Source: Cycas panzhihuaensis
Lineage: Eukaryota; Cycadophyta
Assembly (NCBI GenBank): GCA_023213395.1
Contig: CM041465.1
Location: 94,681,741-94,745,740, forward strand
Reading direction: 5' to 3'
DNA: 64,000 bases
The translations under genes were made by a program, and so were the position numbers. Below the pieces are notes generated by a model. The model had not been told where the DNA came from, ran no database searches, and was given only the letters and a program-made list of their open reading frames with translations. Each line of letters starts with the position of its first letter. The stretch's first letter is position 1. Shown piece after piece: positions 56,838 through 64,000 of the stretch.

Positions 56838-57125
56838 TATTGGATAATATTCATTAATTGGGATTCTAAAAAATATGTCAACATTGGATGGTGTGGAGCT
56901 AACTCTAGCCATCCTACCTAACCCACCCACCTATTTTTTAATGGTGTTTTCTAACACTAGTGTTAATAGATATTAGGTAAGTCTAATGTCCTAACTATTT
57001 AAACATGCCTCATGGCCCAAAGGTGTTTCTCACCACTACCACTATTTTGGAAATTTGTTAATGTTATTAAGTTTATCTTCGATGGCCTTGTAATAAATTA
57101 TTCTACTTAGTCCTCATTACCATCA
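56838..57125 (+). repeat. 3' LTR of B2
   Basis: 288 bp, TATTGGATAATATTC ... TTACCATCA, aligned without length change to the 5' LTR. The TG end is mutated to TA. Confidence 0.9.
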
Positions 57126-57130
57126 AGTGA

Positions 57131-59789
57131 GAAGTGATAGCTATTATGATAATTATCAATAACTATTAAAGAACAAATAGGAATTGATGAGATATGATAT
57201 AACATAAATATCTAAAGCCATAATTCAATACTATAAAGGATCATCAAAACTAAATCTAAAACTTTGAAAAAAGGGAGTGCTAGCCAATGCTAATTATTAA
57301 GCTAACTAATGTTGAAAGTTTAGAATAATGATTGACTAATGCTGCTTGAATGTAATAAATCCATATGTGTCAACTTATAAAATGTTGTGTAATTGGGATA
57401 GCACAAGATATAACTACTATTAAATGTACCTCAATAAATAAACATCTAGAGGAGAAATATGCTATGGTAAAAACAAGAAGCATCCAAGAGGGTAGTAAAA
57501 GCTAAAATAAGGAATATAAGGAATCATTCAAACTTGAACTACTATTCCATATGTATTCATCATATATACTGCTAAAAGATGTTGGTGAAGAAGAAGCAAA
57601 AAAATAAGACTCAAATATTAAAACCCAAACACTTAATTAAATGTAGTGTAAAAACCCATATGCTAAAAGAGCATGACAACCAATTAACTATTACAACATA
57701 ACCTAGATCTATGCTAGTGAATCGTAATAGAAATAATTGATGGCTTCTCCCTATAACACTTAGAGACTAGGGATCTAAAGATATGTTAGAAAATAAGATG
57801 ACCAAAGTCATAATAGTAATAACAAGAAAGTGATCATTTATTATCAAATTAAAATGAACATAATAAAGATACAAAAGAAAACATCTCTAAAAAAGGAACA
57901 ATGTAATGGTTTATCATAACTAAAAACACATGAACCATACTATCTTGAAGATTTCAACTAAAAAGCTAAACAAAAATACTACTAGGACTGTATATAGAAG
58001 TAAACAATCAACTCCATAATAATGTCTAAAATTTGATCCATGTTGAAAGAAACTGGGAAAAAATAGAAAAAGCATTTACTCAACCATAAATTATTATTGT
58101 AAAGGTGACCAAAAAGGTCAATGGTGAAGAATTTAAGAGATTCCCAAGGGAGTGGGCTAAGAATAAGGCTTGACTGGATATAAATATGAGTAGTCCCTAA
58201 CCCAAGAACTAAAGTGATGTAGACTCAATAACTAGATAGATAATGGGAGTCTCTCAAGGTTAACTTAATGACATCATGACCCCTTCAATGATGAGTTGTT
58301 TGACTCAATATAATCTAGGGATGGGTTCAAGGAAGGAAGTTGGCTCTAAAACTTGGTATTCTATTTAAAGTGATGACTTAAATGACTCAATAAGACTATA
58401 CAATATGACTCAAATGACTCAGACATAAGAATCAAACAAATAAGTAGGGAAGTTAGGTGGAAGAGAATATGAGAGTTAATGGCAATCCTAATAAAGTTTT
58501 ATAAAAGGCTAACTCAAATAATTGAATAATTAGAAGCATAAGGGGTACTATCATTTTACCCAAACTTATGTAAATCCCAATTTGAATTTTTAGAAGGAGA
58601 TTTAGGGTAAGAATAGGATAATACATGCAAAATAAACATTATATTCCTAGGTGAATACCTAAGAAATAAGAATAAAAAATACTTTTTTTATATATAGGAG
58701 AGGTGAAATAAGCTCCTCTAGGCCAACTAGTTTAATAGTATCTATTAGACTTTATGATGATGAACAACATGTATCTAAGGGAGAGAGTCTGAGCATATGA
58801 AGGATTTAGGTTTCATACTCAACATTATTTATAGATAAGATAACTTAATGTAGACTAACTTAACATAAAATATGGCTATAGAGGTTGGAGGTTTGTGTAT
58901 AGAAAACTCAACCTAAGTAAAAATAAGATGGAGGCAACTAAACATAATAAATCCTAATGAAATAAAGATAGGGAAAGTTATTCCCAATGAGATAAATCAA
59001 TGAACCTAAATTTTCTAATAAAGAAGTGCTAACATCTAATAGTCTTTGATAATCTTTAATAGATATAAAGCCTCCAACTTATTATCTCATAATTTACTCA
59101 TGAGATATATAATAAGTGTTGATATCTCTACTCTCCTAAAAATATAAGTAGCCCCTTATGACAATAACTAATATGACCATTTTCACACTGATTGTATAGA
59201 TCCTATGGACCTATAATGCCTAAAATTTATGTGGAGAACTTAGAAAGGATGAAATTAAGAAATTTCACACCTACAATTAGTCAATAAGTAGTGGTTTAGG
59301 CAACACAAAAGGTAGTGAGTTCTCCATAAAAGTGGTTGACCAATCCTCATGAATTTGGTATAATTCATGAGGGAGAGTGGCTCTAAGTCCTGGGGATTCT
59401 TTAACTCAACTCTTTTATGGTTCAATAGAGGGAAAGAATTATAGGGTTATGTTCTTATAGTAGGATCCATCAGTCTCCAAAAGGAAAAATAAGTAAACTA
59501 AATAAAAAGAAAATCACATAAAAACTACTATGTATACTAACTTATTAAGCATAAGTCTACCAATGGGTATTAAGTATTATATTTATCAAGCAGTCTACTT
59601 TGCAATTCTATAAGTGTGAGATATGCATGATAGCCAAAAATAAAAAAATAAAGAGTCAAATAACAAATATAACATAGAGCAAAATCTGAAGCAAGGTTAT
59701 ACATAATACAATTACCAATAACTTGGCTAACTAACAACTACAAATTAGAGTAGAGGGCAACGTGGTCAACATATAATGAAATGACAGAT
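57131..59789. other. Unassigned AT-rich DNA
   Basis: About 2.7 kb without recognisable coding on either strand. If the RNase H at 59790-59956 belongs to a minus-strand LINE-like element, its 3' part should lie here, but no terminal poly(A)/poly(T) tract is evident. Confidence 0.35.
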
Positions 59790-59956
59790 CATAAGGTAGA
59801 AATAATAGCTTTAAGCTTAGCCAAGTTGTTAGTAGTATGATCCAAAAATCTATGGGTGACTTTGAAGAGATCTTTATTAGAGTCTCAGATAATCTAGGTA
59901 GTTATAAATGGACATGGATTTCCTCAAGATGTACCATCAACATGAATGGTCCAAGG
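59790..59956 (-). pseudogene. RNase H fragment, LINE-like (RVT_3 type)
   Basis: Minus strand reads PWTIHVDGTS, stop, GNPCPF, then II, stop, DSNKDLF and TTNNLAKLKAIIST. This follows the plant RVT_3 RNase H pattern WxxxVDGASRGNPGPxGxGxIIRDxxG ... TNNxAELxAL found at the C-terminus of plant LINEs and in some Tat-type elements. The first catalytic Asp is kept. No reverse transcriptase could be recognised upstream on the minus strand, so the parent element is uncertain. Confidence 0.6.
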
Positions 59957-61418
59957 CTAAATGGAAAACATGATGGTGATAAAGTAATCAAATATAGGAG
60001 ATAAAGTAATAAACATTATATGTGCCAATGTACGTAAATATAAGAGAATCGATGCTAATTAGGATAATATTTAGTAAAACTAGGGTTAAACTCTTTTGTA
60101 GAAAAAATGGTAAATCTTAGTGTAAGGTAGAGCATTATGTGTAAGGAATATCCCAAACTTGAGAAATAAAAGTAAAGGATGTAAATATCCCATCAGGCTC
60201 TAACCCATGAAAAATTAGGTAAAACTACATAGACAACATATACATCATAGAAGTAGGATCTAAACATCCATTTACTACTAAAAAGCATGAAGTGGGATCA
60301 GTGATACTTAGGGTAAATTGATTTTAAAATGATAACAAAAGTTTGTTAAGGGAGAAAACCTCTATACCTACAAGAGAACATAGAGGACTTAATATAAAAA
60401 TAATTTCTTAAAAAAAAACAAATTTTATTTTGAATTTTTAAAATATTTTATATGACTTTTTAAAAATATATTTTGACAAACAAACAAATAATAAAAAACT
60501 TTACCTATAGTTTGTAAATACAAACCAAAGACAATGATGATAACACATATGTCAAGTAGGTGAAACAAAATTGTCTATTAAAAAAAAACCTAAAAGGAAA
60601 CTAAAATAATGCCAACAACTATTTACATTTGAGGAATCCTATTCATGAGGTAATTTGGATTAAGAGGATAGGACCAACTTGAAGTACACCAAGTTTTTTA
60701 AGTTTGACATTTTATTATTTTTATAAAATTTTTTTTCTTTTTTATAATTTTAAATATAAAATATTTTACATCAATAAATGGAAGTGAATACAATTGATCA
60801 TGAATGACTGAGTTAGAATCTACTGTTATCCATAATGATGTATGAAAGCATAGAGGAATAATAAGTAAACATATAAGAAAAGTTGCTAAAATATAACAAT
60901 GAACAGAATAAGTAGAAGCATAAAGGTAGCTTCCACCCCCAAACTAGTCAAAGTAACAAAAGTAGGATCAACAAAAGAAAACTCATTGTCATGAAAGTTA
61001 ATTGAGTTAAAAAAATAATATAAAGGTTAATTATAGATAGACTCAACATAGTATGGAAAATCTTTAAGAAATATCATTGCATTACTTTCAAAACTAGGTT
61101 GATCAACAACCTGACAAATAGGAGAATTGATCAAAAAGTTTAAAGCATTATAAAAGGAATCTAAATCTAAGATAAGCAAAAAAGATTAAATATCTAATTT
61201 AATAATCTAAAAAATTAATGAAATGGGAGAGGCTTAAGACAAAAAGGATGAATGCAAATCCTTTTCATTAACCAAAAAGGTGACAAAAGTGACTCATGGG
61301 TAAGATTTGATTGAGAATCACATAAATTTTTTGAATCCAAGCTAATAGAAATGATTGAAGCATTCATGGATTTAAAATTATATAAATGAATAAGTACACA
61401 ATCTTTCTTATCACTTAT
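59957..61418. other. Unassigned AT-rich DNA
   Basis: Low-complexity A/T runs at 60405-60480 and 60700-60770. A minus-strand open frame ending at 61215 has no recognisable motif. Confidence 0.35.
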
Positions 61419-62463
61419 TGTGAGCACTTTTCAAAGTTATAACATGCTAGAAAACCTTAAATAAGACATTTAATCCAATAAAAAACTAAATGTGTATGAT
61501 AGTAGTTTCAACTCCCAATCTAAATTCAATGCTTTTAATAATGGTAAAGCCTATATTTTAGTCTCTTTATAATGCCCTTCTCTTCATTTGGTAATTACTT
61601 GGAGGATTTCTTGGCCTCTTCTATAAATTTCTCATGCAAAGCAAAAGTTTAACCTTCAAGCCTTATCTACGATATAGGTTCTCCACTTGCATAATAAGTT
61701 GAGATTTCTTTTCTTGGACTATTTTGTCTCTTGATGAATCTACTTCTTCTACCAATCATTGTCTTTTATGGTTGCTTTTCACCACTGATATGCCATCCAT
61801 AATGTATGATTGTGTAAACTCAAAGGATGTCCATTACTCCAACCATGGTTTTAACATTGATATTTAAACCTCATCAATTCAAATGTTCACTACATAAATG
61901 TTAATAAAATAATATGAGATGAACATTCTAGATTAGTTACTTTTGAATGTACCTTCTCATTTCTTCAAATGTTATGATCCCTAAGACTAGAGCCATCACC
62001 TTTATGTGTATCAACCTTTATTTTAATTTCTAGGGTTTACACATAAAAACAAGTAAGAGAAAATGAAGAAGAAAAAAAATCTCAACTAAGATAAAGAATA
62101 TATATATATCTATATATATATAATTAAAGTCCATCATCTAATGCATCTTAAAATATAGAGTGATGACCCATTTTTCATTAATCATCAATTGAATAAATAC
62201 AATGGTGAGAAAGGGAAGTTGGTTATCTTAATTAGTTGAAAAGAAGATTAGACAAATCCATTGAAATTATACTTCATCAAAACTAAGTATAAGGCCTCCC
62301 CTTAAAAGTTATTATGAACCATAAAATAAATACATAAAAAATAAGAAAAATCACCCCATTATAATTAGGAGGTGAACATAGACTTAGTCCATAACATGTA
62401 TGTAATCACCACTACATAACCAAAATAGTTACTATGCTAATATGTGTTGATAGTTAAGTGGAC
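61419..62463. repeat. 1.05-kb direct repeat, right copy
   Basis: Same-orientation copy of 43577-44628. It contains an AT microsatellite at 62100-62123 where the left copy has a shorter TATATATAAATC run. On the minus strand it carries the same DGISVVKSNHKRQ and VEEVDSSRDKIVQEKKS-type string. Confidence 0.75.
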
Positions 62464-63978
62464 CTCATTTGTCCTATTGAGAGTGGTAACCTTTTCATTT
62501 TGACCTCTTATAGCTTGTGATTTGTTGGAGTTAGATGCGAGCACTACCAAGCTAACTTACACTTGATGTCATATTATTTACTGGTATTAATGAATCCCTA
62601 CTATCTTAACCATGATTGGATACATCCTATAGTCCTAAGTCCTTTAAGCCTATCACTCAAGTTAGTTCCTTCCCTATTTCTTAAATCAAGTCCATCATTT
62701 AGGTTCTTTTAGGAGTTATGTTAGGATAAGTCAATCTTGCTTGGGTGGATTAGCTATGTTAGGATAGACATATAGAATCAATTGTGTTTAGGGTGCAAGC
62801 ACTCTGACGACACCCTCACACTTTGAGGGCCCTTTTTATTATGTGTTATTTGGTCTTTCTAAGGGCATATACTGATAGTTAGATTGATTTCATCTTTAGG
62901 TTTTCAATTAGCTAGTAGTTCATCCTTTAATCCATTTTTGCGCATGTTTACTTTTTCATATATTTGTTTACATTACTTGTTTGATTAGTTAATGATTCTT
63001 TATTTTTTTAAAGGTTATTTCCCCCTCTTTTCCTTTTGGCATACTATACACATCTACATGTTGCCCCTTTACTTAGAATTTAGTTGTATTTTATCCTTGC
63101 ACATATATCCACAAGATGCATGGGTGCCCCATAAGAGGCATTAGCTTATCCCCTTATTGACATAGATCCCCCTCATCCTTTGGGTCCACCAATTAGATTT
63201 CATTAATTATCCTCCCCTCATGTGCCCCACTCTCTAATCCTTATGGGGTATATTAACCTCATTATTAATGAATATTAGTATGGCATAAAAGGAAAAACCT
63301 CATTATAATAAGAGTCAATGGTATGATACATTCATGATTACTAGACATGTGGAGTATGGTATGGAACATGTAGGTTATTATGAGAAATAGTCTTAGAAGA
63401 TTAATTTAGTAGTGAACCATATGTGGTATGAAATTTTTTATTAAGTGTTAAAAGATGAATAATGCATAGGAAACTAAATATTATAGTAGCTTTTATTTAT
63501 ATGCTAGTATCTAATGAAATGTTTTAGAGAAATTTAGGATTAAGTGTAGAGTGACTATATTAGTATTATATCATTCATATTATGTGGTCTAGCTTAGGAA
63601 AAGTTTTCTTCTCAGAAACTTGAATGGTTGTGCAGTGAATTTATTTGATCAATCTAGTTAGTTTCCCCTTATCACATTGCTTAAGAGTTAATTTATTAGT
63701 ATTTAAATTGCTTCAAATCATCATATATGCTGATTAAAAATACTATATTCTATTATTAGAAGTAATTTAGAATTTTCATTAGAAATAATTGCAAAGCATC
63801 TCTATCTACTTAAACTTGCTATATCTACTATATAACCATTCTAATGTGTATGTATTATTCTAATTGAACTTTCATAGTTTAAGTTAGGATAATAGGTGTT
63901 AGATTTTGTTAGTTAACTTAGGTGAGTTCTAGTAAATAGGGGTTGTAGTTTTAAGAACCCTAGGTGAGACTAGATAGG
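62464..63978 (+). repeat. Probable LTR of an element continuing right (family H)
   Basis: The DNA before the primer-binding site at 63979 should be a 5' LTR on the plus strand. Its start is not fixed: TGTTAGGATA occurs at about 62718 and about 62754, both in a repeated TATGTTAGGATA word. No coding is recognised in this stretch. Confidence 0.4.
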
Positions 63979-63990
63979 TGGTATTAGAGC
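63979..63990 (+). other. Primer-binding site of element H
   Basis: TGGTATTAGAGC, one transition from the tRNA-Met consensus, ten bases before the window edge. The internal region of this element lies outside the window. Confidence 0.75.
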
Positions 63991-64000
63991 TTAGCAAAAG

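Larger units (their letters stand above)
44757..57125 (+). mobile_element. Copia retrotransposon B2, interrupted by C2
   Basis: Plus-strand element with two 288-bp LTRs, primer-binding site, a 2.2-kb leader, gag, protease, integrase, reverse transcriptase, RNase H and polypurine tract. Without the nested C2 and its duplication it is about 7.05 kb. Flanks AGAGA and AGTGA (57126-57130) are a probable target duplication with one change. LTRs differ at roughly 15% of positions, so it is old. Confidence 0.9.

Noticed and set aside
61215-61427. 70-codon minus-strand ORF next to the right 1-kb repeat
   Set aside because: No family resemblance found and no support from the left copy; kept only as unassigned DNA.

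Overview
This is AT-rich, CpG-poor nuclear DNA of a seed plant. It is repeat-dense and heterochromatin-like. Every coding block I recognise belongs to a plant retroelement lineage: Ty1/copia, Ty3/gypsy chromovirus, Ty3/gypsy Tat-type, and a trace of a LINE-like RNase H. The single exception is a dead copy of the plant immunophilin gene FKBP12. I see no intact host gene, tRNA, rRNA, CRISPR array or bacterial-type operon. The species cannot be named from sequence alone.

Layout. 1-2019 holds two dead Ty3/gypsy 3' fragments. 2020-2325 is an LTR plus primer-binding site (family D). 3138-6677 is copia element A, complete at its ends (TTTCA duplications) but lacking gag and protease. 7145-7483 is the FKBP12 pseudogene. 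7610-8602 is debris of a B-type copia element, fused in frame to a 5'-truncated C-type copia (C1, 8603-12270). 12365-12653 is another LTR with a primer-binding-like site. 12660-16575 (minus strand) is copia B1: truncated pol, gag and a long leader.

B1 appears split by a 24-kb Tat-type element (16576-40579, plus strand, about 3.2-kb LTRs), because a B-type LTR and primer-binding site in the matching orientation lie at 40772-41077. Inside the Tat 3' LTR sits chromovirus E (34225-40271, minus strand, exact TGTCT duplications). 41085-41880 is another Tat-type pol end with degenerate repeats. 43577-44628 and 61419-62463 are copies of one 1-kb direct repeat. Between them lies copia B2 (44757-57125, plus strand), itself interrupted in its reverse transcriptase by copia C2 (50104-55418, minus strand). 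The window ends at an LTR/primer-binding-site junction (63979-63990) of an element continuing to the right.

The history can be read as two insertion stacks: E into Tat into B1, and C2 into B2 into older repeat DNA. LTR pairs agree with this order. E differs at about 16 of 381 positions, C2 is visibly closer than its host, and B2 differs at roughly 15%. All coding regions carry stop codons, mostly at former Gln, Trp or Arg codons. This is the C-to-T / G-to-A decay expected of methylated plant repeats. No element here looks able to move by its own proteins.
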